Counted from the stretch's first letter, positions 53,982-62,542 are shown. The stretch is 64,000 nt of DNA from JACCZX01 sp963824935 (GCA_963824935.1 CAWGRF010000012.1:62001-126000); one strand, 5' to 3'. Notes: generated by a model from the sequence alone, not told the origin. Program-made: numbers and translations.

Positions 53982-54814
53982 CCGAACACCCACGTCCGCC
54001 ACGCCAGCCACAACTTGCGCACTGGCGTCAGCGCGATGCGCTGATGCAGCACTTGAAAGTTCTCACGCTCGATCTCGGTGAGCAGCGTCGCGTAGATCGC
54101 CGCCATCATCAATCCCGGACGCTGCGCCTTGCGATCGCCGTCGGGCAGCAGCGCCAGCGCCTCGCGATACGCTGCGCGCGCGCGCTCCGCCTGAAAGCGC
54201 ATCAATGGCACGAAGCCGTCGACATAGCGCCTGGCCAGCAGGTCTGCAGCCTTGACATCGAAGCGCTGCAGCTCGTCAAGCGGCACGTAAATGCGCCCAC
54301 GCCGCGCATCGTCGCCGATGTCGCGAATGATATTGATCAGCTGCAGCGCAAGCCCGAGGCGCGCGGCGTATTGCAGCGTTTGGGGCTCGCGGTAGCCGAA
54401 GATGGCCGCCGAGATTTCACCGACGACTCCTGCGACCAGGTGCGCGTAACGCCGCAGCGCTGCATAGTCGAGAAAGCGGTTTTGGCGCAAATCGAGTTCC
54501 ATGCCGTCGATGATCGCGTTCAATCTCGCCTGCGAGATTCCAAACTCGCCGTTGATGAATGGTTGCAGCGCGCGCGTGACCGGATGTGTCGGGTTCCCGC
54601 GATAGAGCGCACCGACTTCGCCGCGCCACCAGGCCAGCGTAGTTTCGGCGGCGCCGGCGTCACTGACGTCGTCGACGACGTCATCGACCTCGCGGCAGTA
54701 GGCGTAGACAGCGGTAATGGCACGCCGGCGCTCGGGTGCGAGAAAGAGGAATGAGTAGTAAAAGCTCGACCCGCTTCCAGCAGCTTTTTGCTGGCAGTAC
54801 TCATCTGGAGTCAT
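53978..54814 (-). CDS. hpnD: Presqualene diphosphate synthase HpnD
   Basis: A 278-residue squalene/phytoene-synthase fold enzyme that condenses two farnesyl diphosphates to presqualene diphosphate. It starts MTPDEYCQQKAAGSGSSFYYSF (substrate-binding SSFYYSF), with the first Asp-rich motif in YAYCREVDDVVDDVSD and the second in LINIIRDIGDDARRGRIYVP. ATG 54814 is preceded by GGTGG. The first eight codons are repeated 110 bases upstream (54924-54901) with two synonymous differences, at what was probably the original hpnD start overlapping the hpnC stop. Confidence 0.93.
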   Translation of the reverse strand: MTPDEYCQQKAAGSGSSFYYSFLFLAPERRRAITAVYAYCREVDDVVDDVSDAGAAETTLAWWRGEVGALYRGNPTHPVTRALQPFINGEFGISQARLNAIIDGMELDLRQNRFLDYAALRRYAHLVAGVVGEISAAIFGYREPQTLQYAARLGLALQLINIIRDIGDDARRGRIYVPLDELQRFDVKAADLLARRYVDGFVPLMRFQAERARAAYREALALLPDGDRKAQRPGLMMAAIYATLLTEIERENFQVLHQRIALTPVRKLWLAWRTWVFG

Positions 54815-54924
54815 CACGCCACCGAGCGCCAGCAAGAAGCAGTGCGGCGCATGCGCGCCGCCGCTCTAAGGGAGCGCGAAGCGCGAGCGCTTCGCGCAGT
54901 TTGGCAGTACTCGTCCGGAGTCAT
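54814..54924 (-). CDS. 36-codon ORF filling the hpnC-hpnD junction, starts with a copy of the HpnD N-terminus
   Basis: ATG 54924 overlaps the hpnC stop (ATGA) and its TGA overlaps the hpnD ATG (TGATG), so it is positioned for coupled translation. The peptide begins MTPDEYCQ, the same as HpnD, then continues as Arg/Ala/Ser-rich sequence (TARSARASRSLRAAARMRR) coded by two perfect hairpins (54874-54897, stem 10; 54844-54861, stem 7). It looks like a 23-base duplicated target flanking an inserted palindromic segment. Whether the peptide is made or matters is unknown. Confidence 0.45.
   Translation of the reverse strand: MTPDEYCQTARSARASRSLRAAARMRRTASCWRSVA
54844..54897. repeat. Two adjacent perfect palindromes inside the hpnC-hpnD insert
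   Basis: GCGCGAAGCG (54874-54883) pairs perfectly with CGCTTCGCGC (54888-54897) around CGAG; GCGGCGC (54844-54850) pairs with GCGCCGC (54855-54861) around ATGC. The block is flanked by 23-base direct repeats TGGCAGTACTC(A/G)TC(T/C)GGAGTCAT at 54792-54814 and 54902-54924, 21 of 23 identical. This resembles a small REP/MITE-like palindromic unit within a target duplication. Confidence 0.6.
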
Positions 54925-55736
54925 GCGGCCGACGGCAGCGGTTGCAGTGCGCGCCAGCCCATCAACGTCCAGTCGCGCGCGGTCAGGGTAGGGCGGTGTG
55001 AGAAAACGTCGCCAGCCACGGCATCGATGCGCTCCAGGATGCGCAATCCGCCCTGGACGACCAGACGCAGCTCGATTCCAATGCGACCGCCAAGCGCACG
55101 TGCAAGCGGCGCTCCCCGCTGCAACAGCTCGCGGGTGCGCTCGACTTCAAACGCCATCAGGCGTCGCCAATTCGCGTCGGTACCGCCACGCGCGATCTGC
55201 GCTTCGGTCACGTCAAACGCGAGCAGGTCGTGCTGCGGCAAATACACGCGACCCTTGCGCCAATCGATCGCGATGTCCTGCCAGAAATTGGCGAGCTGCA
55301 AGCCGGTGCAGATCGCGTCGGACTGGTGCAGCAGACCCGGTTCGTCGCGACCGAAGAGTTGCAACAACAGGCGCCCGATCGGATTGGCCGAGCGGCGGCA
55401 ATAGTCGAGCACGGTTTCAAATGAACCATAGCGCGAAGTAGTGACGTCTTGCGAAAATGCGGATAGCAAGTCATAAAACAGCGGAAGCGCCAGACGGTGC
55501 TCGCGTATTGCAACGGCAAGATCCGGCCATTGTGACGGCACGCCGGTCTCGATGGCGCGCAGCTGCGCGCGCAACTCGTCGAGCGCCGCGAGGCGTTCTG
55601 ATGGCAACGCACTTCCCTCGTCGGCGAGGTCATCGGCTGTCCGTGCAAAACGATAAATAGCGCGTACGGCAGGGCGTAACCTGGCAGGCATTAGCCAAGA
55701 TGCAACCGGAAAGTTTTCGTAATGTCCGACGCCCAC
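54921..55736 (-). CDS. hpnC: Hydroxysqualene synthase HpnC
   Basis: A 271-residue squalene-synthase-like enzyme converting presqualene diphosphate to hydroxysqualene. It starts with GTG at 55736 (GVGHYENFPVASWLMPARLR), the family N-terminus. Asp-rich motif 1 is AIYRFARTADDLADEG and motif 2 LQLANFWQDIAIDWRKGRVYLP. The operon hpnC-hpnD-hpnE runs on the minus strand; no hopanoid cyclase (shc) is in the window, so the fate of squalene is not visible here. Confidence 0.93.
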   Translation of the reverse strand: MGVGHYENFPVASWLMPARLRPAVRAIYRFARTADDLADEGSALPSERLAALDELRAQLRAIETGVPSQWPDLAVAIREHRLALPLFYDLLSAFSQDVTTSRYGSFETVLDYCRRSANPIGRLLLQLFGRDEPGLLHQSDAICTGLQLANFWQDIAIDWRKGRVYLPQHDLLAFDVTEAQIARGGTDANWRRLMAFEVERTRELLQRGAPLARALGGRIGIELRLVVQGGLRILERIDAVAGDVFSHRPTLTARDWTLMGWRALQPLPSAA

Positions 55737-55799
55737 GGAATTGAAGCTAGCACAGCTGTCTTCAGCCCTTGAGTCGTCGGTCGGTCAGCATCATTCCGT

Positions 55800-55805
55800 T
55801 AGAAT
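55800..55805 (+). promoter_or_regulatory. Weak -10-like hexamer upstream of tRNA-Leu
   Basis: TAGAAT lies 39 bases before the tRNA-Leu gene in the 108-base gap after hpnC (divergent). No convincing -35 is present at the usual spacing, so this is only a candidate. Confidence 0.25.
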
Positions 55806-55844
55806 CCGCTCCGTTTTCGCGATCAATGGCACACGCGCCGCGCC

Positions 55845-55931
55845 GCGAAGGTGGCGAAATTGGTAGACGCACCAGGTTTAGGTCCTGACGCCTTCACCGG
55901 CGTGGGGGTTCGAGTCCCCCCCTTCGCACCA
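55845..55931 (+). tRNA. tRNA-Leu (anticodon TAG)
   Basis: An 87-base type II tRNA with a long variable arm. The acceptor stem GCGAAGG pairs with CCTTCGC; the D arm TGGCGAAATTGGTAGACGC is Leu-like; the anticodon loop TTTAGGT holds TAG; the T arm is GGGGGTTCGAGTCCCCC; and the terminal ACCA is encoded. It lies 28 bases before tig. Confidence 0.95.
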
Positions 55932-55959
55932 TGACCACAACGACTGTCAGAAACAAGAA

Positions 55960-57288
55960 ATGCAGCAAACGATAGAGTCCTTGAGCGCGCTTGAGCGCCG
56001 CGTCGATCTGACCGTGCCGACAGCGGCGATCGAGCAAGAAGTAAAGACGCGGCTTGCGAAGCTCGCGCGCAACATGAAGATGCCGGGCTTTCGGCCTGGC
56101 AAGGTTCCGCTCAAGATGGTCGCGCAAGCCTACGGCGCTCAAGTGCAGGCCGAGGTCTTGAACGACAAGGTGGGCGAGGCATTTAACTCGGCGGTGACGG
56201 CCGGGAACTTGAAAGTTGCGGGACAACCGCGACTTGAAGCGCGCTCGGTCGAGAACGACGAGAACAAAGACCTTTCGTTTTCGGCGACGTTCGAGATCTA
56301 TCCGGAGATCAGCGTCGGCGATCTGTCCGGGGCCGAAGTACAGCGCGCCACCTGTCCGCTCGGCGACGCCGAAGTCGATCGCACCATCGAGATCATGCGC
56401 AAGCAGCGCGCCACGTTCGAGGCCGTGCAGCGCCCAGCGCGCGACGCTGATGTCCTCACGATCGATTTCAAGGGTACATATGCCGAAGGCGACAATTCGG
56501 GCCAGCCATTCGAGGGTGGCAGCGCGAACGATTTCAAGTTCACCTTGGGGGAAGGCCGCATGCTGCCCGAGTTTGAAGCGGCGATTCGAGGAATCAGCCC
56601 AGGGCAGAGCAAGACGTTCGCGTTGACCTTCCCCGCTGACTACGGCGCTCAGGCGCTGGCCGGCAAGCCAGTTACATTCGAGGTAACGCTGAAACAGGTG
56701 CAGCAACCCGTGCTGCCGCCTATCGATGCGGAGTTCGCGCGCTCGTTGGGTGTGGCCGAAGGCGATTTGTCCAAGATGCGCGCTGAGATAAGAAGCAATC
56801 TGGGGCGCGAAATCGCGTCTCGACTGAAGTCCCGCACCAAAGACAGCGCGATGTCGGCGCTACTGAGCGCGGCAAGCTTCGAGGTTCCCAAATCACTGGT
56901 TGAGGCAGACAAGCAGCGACTGGCGGAAGCGGCGCGCAACGATTTGATCGCACGCGGCATGGCCGCGAAGGACGCGCCGCTGCCGCTCGATCTGTTCGCA
57001 GCACAGGCGGAGCGTCGCGTTCGTCTGGGATTGATGGTGGGCGAGGTCGTGCGCACCAACAACCTGCAGGCTCGTCCCGATCAGATCCGCAAACTCGTAG
57101 AAGAGATTGCGCAGAGCTATGAAAAGCCGCAGGATGTGATTAACTGGTACTTGTCGGATCGCAAGCGCCTGTCTGATCTTGAGACGGTTGCCCTCGAGGA
57201 CAACGTTACTAAGTGGGTGCTGGAGCGCGCGAAGGTCGTTGATACGCCTGTGGCGTTCGACGAGCTGATGGGACACAAAGACAAATGA
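55960..57288 (+). CDS. tig: Trigger factor
   Basis: A 442-residue ribosome-associated chaperone and peptidyl-prolyl isomerase. The N-terminal ribosome-binding domain includes the signature MKMPGFRPGKVPLKMV near residue 38; the PPIase (FKBP-like) domain spans about 150-245 (VLTIDFKGTYAEGDNSGQPF, FTLGEGRMLPEFEAAI, GISPGQSKTFALTFP); the helical C-terminal cradle ends DELMGHKDK. It opens the tig-clpP-clpX-lon block and overlaps clpP by ATGA. Confidence 0.96.
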   Translation: MQQTIESLSALERRVDLTVPTAAIEQEVKTRLAKLARNMKMPGFRPGKVPLKMVAQAYGAQVQAEVLNDKVGEAFNSAVTAGNLKVAGQPRLEARSVENDENKDLSFSATFEIYPEISVGDLSGAEVQRATCPLGDAEVDRTIEIMRKQRATFEAVQRPARDADVLTIDFKGTYAEGDNSGQPFEGGSANDFKFTLGEGRMLPEFEAAIRGISPGQSKTFALTFPADYGAQALAGKPVTFEVTLKQVQQPVLPPIDAEFARSLGVAEGDLSKMRAEIRSNLGREIASRLKSRTKDSAMSALLSAASFEVPKSLVEADKQRLAEAARNDLIARGMAAKDAPLPLDLFAAQAERRVRLGLMVGEVVRTNNLQARPDQIRKLVEEIAQSYEKPQDVINWYLSDRKRLSDLETVALEDNVTKWVLERAKVVDTPVAFDELMGHKDK

Positions 57289-57935
57289 GGTACTCAACCG
57301 TGAGCAGGACGCAAATGAGCAGCGCAATGGAGCCACAGGGCCTCGGCATGGTGCCGATCGTCATCGAGCAAAGCGGGCGTGGCGAGCGCGCCTACGATAT
57401 CTACTCGCGCCTGCTGCGCGACCGGGTCGTGTTCATTGTCGGTGCGGTCACGGAACAGACCGCCAACCTCGTGGTCGCACAACTTCTGTTCCTCGAGTCG
57501 GAGAATCCCGATAAGGATATCTCGCTCTACATCAATTCACCGGGGGGTTCAGTCAGTGCGGGTTTCGCCATTTACGACACGATGCAGTTCGTCAAGCCGG
57601 ATGTTTCGTCGATCTGCATCGGTGTTGCTGCCAGCATGGGCGCGTTCTTGCTCGCTGCGGGCGCCAAAGGCAAGCGCTACTCGTTGCCGAATTCGCGCAT
57701 CATGATCCATCAGCCAATGGGTGGCGTGCAGGGGCAGGCGGCCGATATTGAAATTCATGCCAAGGAGATCTTGTATTTGCGCGAGCGACTGAACAAGATT
57801 CTGGCCGAGCGCACGGGACAGTCGGTTGAGAAGATCGCGAAAGACACCGATCGCGATAACTTCATGTCCGCGACCGATGCCGTAAGCTACGGACTGATCG
57901 ACAAGATCTTCGTCAGCCGCAACGAGCAACCCTAA
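57285..57935 (+). CDS. clpP: ATP-dependent Clp protease proteolytic subunit
   Basis: A 216-residue serine protease that forms the 14-mer chamber used by ClpX. Catalytic triad: S117 in GVAASMGAFLLAAG, H142 in SRIMIHQPMGG and the Asp of DTDRDNFMSA. YINSPGGSVSAGFAIYDTM is also characteristic. The ATG at 57285 overlaps tig; ATG 57315 (MSSAMEPQGLGMVP) is an alternative closer to the usual processed N-terminus. clpX follows after 21 bases. Confidence 0.96.
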   Translation: MRYSTVSRTQMSSAMEPQGLGMVPIVIEQSGRGERAYDIYSRLLRDRVVFIVGAVTEQTANLVVAQLLFLESENPDKDISLYINSPGGSVSAGFAIYDTMQFVKPDVSSICIGVAASMGAFLLAAGAKGKRYSLPNSRIMIHQPMGGVQGQAADIEIHAKEILYLRERLNKILAERTGQSVEKIAKDTDRDNFMSATDAVSYGLIDKIFVSRNEQP

Positions 57936-57956
57936 CTGCGGGAGTCACTGCACGGC

Positions 57957-59222
57957 ATGTCGGACAAGAAAGGCTCGAGCGAGAAACTTCTGTACTGCTC
58001 GTTCTGCGGCAAGAGTCAGCATGAAGTCAAGAAGCTGATTGCCGGCCCGTCGGTGTTCATCTGCGACGAATGCATCGACCTCTGTAACGACATCATCCGC
58101 GACGAGACGACCGCCGACGCGGGCTCGGGCGCCATCAAGTCCGACCTGCCGACGCCGCGCGAGATCGGCACGATTCTCGATCAGTACGTCATCGGGCAGG
58201 ACAAGGCCAAGCGCATTCTGTCGGTCGCCGTTTACAACCATTACAAGCGGCTGAAGCACATGGGCTCGAAGGACGACATCGAGCTTGCCAAGAGCAATAT
58301 CCTGCTGATCGGCCCTACCGGGTCGGGCAAGACCTTGCTCGCGCAGACACTGGCGCGGCTGCTGAACGTTCCGTTCGTGATCGCGGACGCCACAACGTTG
58401 ACCGAAGCCGGCTACGTCGGTGAGGACGTCGAGAACATCATTCAGAAGCTGCTGCAGAACTGCAATTACGAAGTCGAGAAAGCGCAGCGCGGCATCGTCT
58501 ACATCGACGAGATCGACAAGATTTCACGCAAGAGCGATAACCCTTCGATCACGCGCGACGTTTCGGGCGAAGGTGTGCAGCAGGCGCTGCTGAAGCTGGT
58601 CGAAGGCACGATTGCGTCGGTGCCGCCGCAGGGCGGCCGCAAGCACCCGAATCAGGACTTCGTGCAGATCGATACGACGAACATCTTGTTTATCTGCGGC
58701 GGCGCGTTCGACGGACTCGAAAAGATCATTCGCAACCGGTCTGAGAAGAGCGGCATCGGTTTTGCTGCCAGTGTGACCAGCCAGAGCGATCGCGCGGTCG
58801 GCGAACTGCTGCGCGATGTCGAGCCGGAGGATCTGATCAAGTTCGGGCTGATCCCGGAGCTGGTCGGCCGGTTGCCGGTGATTGCCACGCTTGATGAGCT
58901 AAGCGAGGACGCTCTGGTGCAGATTCTGGTCGAGCCCAAGAATGCACTGATCAAGCAGTTTCATCGCCTGTTTCAGATGGAAAGCGTCGAGCTTGAGGTA
59001 CGCAACGACGGATTGAAGGCGATAGCGCGCAAAGCATTAAAGCGCAAGACCGGAGCGCGCGGGTTGCGCTCAATCGTCGAGAGTATCTTGCTCGACGTAA
59101 TGTACGACCTGCCCAGCACCAAGAATGTGATCAAGGTCGTCGTCGACGACAATACGATCAGCGGCGGAAAGCCGCTGCTCATCTATTCCGATCAGCCCAA
59201 GGTTGCGAGTGCTCCACGCTAG
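57957..59222 (+). CDS. clpX: ATP-dependent Clp protease ATP-binding subunit ClpX
   Basis: A 421-residue AAA+ unfoldase. N-terminal zinc-binding domain LYCSFCGKSQHEVKKLIAGP ... CDECIDLC; Walker A LLIGPTGSGKTLLAQTLA; the pore region around TEAGYVGEDVENII; Walker B GIVYIDEIDKISRKS; the RKH-like loop QGGRKHPNQDF; sensor and IGF loop region ending GIGFAA. ATG 57957 is preceded by GGGAG. It delivers substrates to the neighbouring ClpP. Confidence 0.97.
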   Translation: MSDKKGSSEKLLYCSFCGKSQHEVKKLIAGPSVFICDECIDLCNDIIRDETTADAGSGAIKSDLPTPREIGTILDQYVIGQDKAKRILSVAVYNHYKRLKHMGSKDDIELAKSNILLIGPTGSGKTLLAQTLARLLNVPFVIADATTLTEAGYVGEDVENIIQKLLQNCNYEVEKAQRGIVYIDEIDKISRKSDNPSITRDVSGEGVQQALLKLVEGTIASVPPQGGRKHPNQDFVQIDTTNILFICGGAFDGLEKIIRNRSEKSGIGFAASVTSQSDRAVGELLRDVEPEDLIKFGLIPELVGRLPVIATLDELSEDALVQILVEPKNALIKQFHRLFQMESVELEVRNDGLKAIARKALKRKTGARGLRSIVESILLDVMYDLPSTKNVIKVVVDDNTISGGKPLLIYSDQPKVASAPR

Positions 59223-59321
59223 CGCTTGAGCAGACACGCTCTTTTACGCCTTTCTCGCGCTTTCTATCCCTGCAGCGCGGGCCGTCAGCGTGCTAGATTG
59301 GACTCACCCGAATTCTCTGCC

Positions 59322-59349
59322 CTTGCATTCGCCGCGCACGGGCTCATAT
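59322..59349 (+). promoter_or_regulatory. Candidate heat-shock (sigma-32) promoter of lon
   Basis: CCCTTGCA, containing CTTGCA at 59322-59327 (consensus CTTGAA), is followed after 15 bases by CTCATAT at 59343-59349 (consensus CCCCATNT), 33 bases before the lon ATG. Spacing and both half-sites fit sigma-32, known to control lon in proteobacteria. It lies in the 160-base clpX-lon gap. Confidence 0.5.
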
Positions 59350-59382
59350 GGCGCTTAAAGTCACATGAAGGGAAAAACCCGA

Positions 59383-61800
59383 ATGACAACCCAGATTCTG
59401 CCGCCGGAAACCACGACCTTGCCGCTGCTGCCGCTGCGTGACGTTGTCGTTTTTCCGCACATGGTCATTCCGCTGTTTGTCGGCCGTCCGAAGTCGATCA
59501 AGGCGCTGGAAGCTGCGATGGAGGCCGGCAAGAGCATCATGCTGGTCGCGCAGAAGAACGCCGCCAAGGACGAGCCGTCGGCCGAAGATATTTACGACAT
59601 CGGCTGCGTGGCAAATATCCTGCAAATGCTGAAGCTGCCCGACGGCACCGTGAAGGTGCTGGTTGAAGGCGCGCAGCGTGCCCGGATCGAGCGCATCGTC
59701 GACGGCCCGTCGCATTTCACGGCCGACGTGCTCCCGATCGTGCCCGATCATCAGTCAACCGCCGAGTCCGAGGCTCTGCGGCGCGCGATCGTTACGCAGT
59801 TCGATCAGTACGTAAAACTGAACAAGAAAATCCCGGCGGAGATTCTGACGTCGATTGCCGGCATCGACGAGGCAGGCCGGCTGGCCGACACGATCGCCGC
59901 GCATTTGCCGCTAAAGCTCGAGCAGAAGCAGAAGGTTCTCGAAATGTTCGGCATCAACGAGCGGCTGGAACACTTGCTGGCGCAGCTTGAAGCCGAAATC
60001 GACATCCTGCAGGTTGAAAAGCGCATTCGCGGCCGGGTCAAACGGCAGATGGAAAAGAGCCAGCGCGAGTACTACCTGAACGAGCAGGTCAAAGCGATCC
60101 AGAAAGAGCTCGGCGAAGGCGAAGAGGGCGCGGACCTCGAGGAGCTCGAAAAGAAGATCAAGGCTGCTCGCATGCCGAAGGCAGCACGCGACAAGGCAGC
60201 CTCGGAGCTGAAGAAGCTGAAGCTGATGTCACCGATGTCTGCAGAGGCCACGGTCGTGCGCAACTACCTGGACACCCTGGTTGGCTTGCCGTGGAAAAAG
60301 CGCAGCCGCGTCAACAATGACCTTGGTAACGCGGAGAAGGTGCTAAATGACGATCACTACGGTCTGGAGAAGGTCAAAGACCGCATTCTCGAGTATCTGG
60401 CCGTGCAGCAGAGAGTCGACCGTCTGAAGGCACCGATCCTGTGCCTGGTCGGTCCTCCGGGCGTCGGCAAGACTTCGCTCGGACAGTCGGTTGCCCGCGC
60501 GACGAATCGCAAATTCTTGCGGATGGCGCTCGGTGGCGTGCGCGACGAAGCGGAGATCCGCGGGCATCGCCGCACGTACATCGGCTCGATGCCCGGAAAG
60601 ATTCTGCAAAGCCTTACCAAGGCGGGCGTACGCAATCCGCTGTTTCTGCTCGACGAAGTCGACAAGATGGGCATGGATTTTCGCGGCGACCCGGCTTCAG
60701 CGCTGCTTGAAGTGCTCGATCCGGAGCAAAACCACACGTTTCAAGACCACTACGTCGAGGTCGATTTCGATCTGTCCGACGTGATGTTTGTCGCCACCAG
60801 TAACACGATGAACATTCCGCCGGCCTTGCTCGATCGGATGGAAGTCATCCGGCTCTCCGGCTACACCGAAGAGGAAAAGGTGCACATCGCCCTGCAGCAC
60901 CTGCTGCCGAAGCAGATGAAGACCAACGGGTTGAAAACCGGCGAGCTTGCGGTGGCCGAGAGCGCGATCCGCGACATCATTCGCTACTACACCCGCGAGG
61001 CCGGCGTACGCTCGCTGGAGCGCGAGATAAGCAAGATCTGCCGCAAGGTGGTCAAGCAGCTGCTGTTGAAAAAACAGGACAAGCGCGTGCAAGTCACGGC
61101 GCGCAACCTTGACAAGTTCCTGGGTGTGCGGCGCTACACGTTTGGTGTCGCAGAGAAGGAAAGTCAGGTTGGCCAGGTAACCGGTCTGGCGTGGACCGAG
61201 GTCGGCGGAGATCTGCTGACGATCGAGGTGGCAACGATGCCGGGCAAGGCCAACGTGCATCGGACCGGGTCGCTGGGCGACGTGATGAAAGAATCGGTCG
61301 ATGCGGCGCGCTCGGTGATGCGCGCACGCGCTCGCCGGCTGGGAATCCGCGACGAGGTCTTCGAGAAGACCGACATACACGTGCACTTTCCCGAAGGAGC
61401 CACGCCGAAGGATGGACCGTCGGCCGGTATAGCGATCACGACCGCGCTGGTTTCCGCGATGAGCGGCATCCCGGTGCGAGCCGATGTTGCAATGACCGGC
61501 GAAATCACGCTGCGCGGCGAAGTGCTTGCCATCGGCGGTTTGAAGGAAAAACTGCTTGCCGCCCACCGCGGCGGCATCAAGACGGTGCTGATACCGGAAG
61601 AAAACGTAAAGGATCTCGCGGAGATTCCGGACAATGTCAAAAACCGGCTTGAAATCGTTCCGGTGAAGTGGATCGACAAGGTGCTTGAGGTTGCACTCGA
61701 GCGCCGCCCGGTTCCGCTGACGGACGAAGATGGCAGTGTCGTGGCACCCGTCAAACCTGCCGAACCGCCGCCGACGGGCGCCGAGGTCATCAAGCACTAA
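59383..61800 (+). CDS. lon: ATP-dependent Lon protease
   Basis: An 805-residue AAA+ serine protease. N-terminal LAN domain (TLPLLPLRDVVVFPHMVIPLFVG), coiled coil (ERLEHLLAQLEAEIDILQVEKRI), ATPase with CLVGPPGVGKTSLGQSVARAT (Walker A) and NPLFLLDEVDKM (Walker B), and the C-terminal protease with the catalytic Ser in PKDGPSAGIAI and Lys in IGGLKEKLLAAHRGG. ATG 59383 is preferred over 59365 because AAGGGA precedes it. A 14-bp hairpin follows the stop. Confidence 0.97.
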   Translation: MTTQILPPETTTLPLLPLRDVVVFPHMVIPLFVGRPKSIKALEAAMEAGKSIMLVAQKNAAKDEPSAEDIYDIGCVANILQMLKLPDGTVKVLVEGAQRARIERIVDGPSHFTADVLPIVPDHQSTAESEALRRAIVTQFDQYVKLNKKIPAEILTSIAGIDEAGRLADTIAAHLPLKLEQKQKVLEMFGINERLEHLLAQLEAEIDILQVEKRIRGRVKRQMEKSQREYYLNEQVKAIQKELGEGEEGADLEELEKKIKAARMPKAARDKAASELKKLKLMSPMSAEATVVRNYLDTLVGLPWKKRSRVNNDLGNAEKVLNDDHYGLEKVKDRILEYLAVQQRVDRLKAPILCLVGPPGVGKTSLGQSVARATNRKFLRMALGGVRDEAEIRGHRRTYIGSMPGKILQSLTKAGVRNPLFLLDEVDKMGMDFRGDPASALLEVLDPEQNHTFQDHYVEVDFDLSDVMFVATSNTMNIPPALLDRMEVIRLSGYTEEEKVHIALQHLLPKQMKTNGLKTGELAVAESAIRDIIRYYTREAGVRSLEREISKICRKVVKQLLLKKQDKRVQVTARNLDKFLGVRRYTFGVAEKESQVGQVTGLAWTEVGGDLLTIEVATMPGKANVHRTGSLGDVMKESVDAARSVMRARARRLGIRDEVFEKTDIHVHFPEGATPKDGPSAGIAITTALVSAMSGIPVRADVAMTGEITLRGEVLAIGGLKEKLLAAHRGGIKTVLIPEENVKDLAEIPDNVKNRLEIVPVKWIDKVLEVALERRPVPLTDEDGSVVAPVKPAEPPPTGAEVIKH

Positions 61801-61808
61801 CCTGCTAG

Positions 61809-61842
61809 CGACGGGCAATTGCAAAAAAGCAATTGCCCGTCG
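61809..61842 (+). terminator. 14-bp perfect hairpin downstream of lon
   Basis: CGACGGGCAATTGC pairs perfectly with GCAATTGCCCGTCG around a six-A loop, nine bases after the lon stop. No T-run follows on the plus strand, so it is either a Rho-independent-like terminator lacking a U tract or a 3' mRNA-stabilising structure. Confidence 0.55.
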
Positions 61843-61872
61843 TCGCTCATTGCAGATCGTGGTGGATTATTC

Positions 61873-61901
61873 TTGACACTGCTATAGCGTCGCGGTTGAA
61901 T
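61873..61901 (+). promoter_or_regulatory. Sigma-70 promoter of hupB
   Basis: TTGACA at 61873-61878 (perfect -35) and TTGAAT at 61896-61901 (-10, four of six) are separated by exactly 17 bases. It lies between the lon hairpin and hupB, giving a leader of about 118 bases before the GTG. Confidence 0.6.
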
Positions 61902-62025
61902 AGCCGTTCAAATTCCCAGCACAAATCTAGCTCGCGCCCCGATAACAAAAGCAATGAACAAATGCAAGACGCAATGCGGCGCGCAGCACAAGCCAACGCG
62001 ACGGTCTGAATACGGGGGTGCATAA

Positions 62026-62298
62026 GTGAACAAGACAGAGTTGATCGACCATATCGCCAAACAAGCGGACATTTCAAAAGCAGCGGCGGGTCGGGCCCTT
62101 GAGGCGATCGTTGGAGGAATACGCGGCAGCTTAAAAAGGGGCAACTCGGTTACGTTGGTCGGCTTCGGAACGTTCACCGTCAGCAGGCGGGCCGCGCGCA
62201 CCGGGCGCAATCCGCGCACGAATGAGGCAATCAAGATCAAGGCGGCGAAGGTGCCGAAGTTCAGGCCCGGCAAAGCGCTGAAAGATTCGCTAAACTGA
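62026..62298 (+). CDS. hupB: DNA-binding protein HU-beta
   Basis: A 90-residue nucleoid protein. MNKTELIDHIAKQADISKAAAGRALEAI at the start, VTLVGFGTFTVSRRAARTGRNPRTNEAIKI (beta-arm region with the RNPRT proline site) and a final VPKFRPGKALKDSLN. GTG 62026 is used behind GGGGGTG. Position after lon is typical. It should bind and bend DNA as a dimer. Confidence 0.96.
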   Translation: MNKTELIDHIAKQADISKAAAGRALEAIVGGIRGSLKRGNSVTLVGFGTFTVSRRAARTGRNPRTNEAIKIKAAKVPKFRPGKALKDSLN

Positions 62299-62349
62299 AC
62301 GGTTTCCGAAGTCGATTGCTCGGCACGCTCGTTTAGAAGCCAAGGCTTC

Positions 62350-62425
62350 GGGTGCTTAGCTCAGTTGGTAGAGCGGCGCCCTTACAAGGCGTAGGTCGGG
62401 AGTTCGAGCCTCTCAGCACCCACCA
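62350..62425 (+). tRNA. tRNA-Val (anticodon TAC)
   Basis: 76 bases. GGGTGCT pairs with AGCACCC; D arm TAGCTCAGTTGGTAGAGC; anticodon loop CTTACAA with TAC; T loop GTTCGAG; encoded ACCA end. It lies 51 bases after hupB. Confidence 0.94.
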
Positions 62426-62457
62426 ATTCCAGCAGTGACGACGGAACCGACGTTTAA

Positions 62458-62534
62458 GGAGTGGTAGTTCAGTCGGTTAGAATACCGGCCTGTCACGCCG
62501 GGGGTCGCGGGTTCGAGTCCCGTCCACTCCGCCA
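62458..62534 (+). tRNA. tRNA-Asp (anticodon GTC)
   Basis: 77 bases. GGAGTGG pairs with CCACTCC; D arm TAGTTCAGTCGGTTAGAATA; anticodon loop CTGTCAC with GTC; T arm CGGGTTCGAGTCCCG; encoded GCCA end. It is 32 bases from tRNA-Val and probably co-transcribed. Confidence 0.95.
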
Positions 62535-62542
62535 AACAGTTT

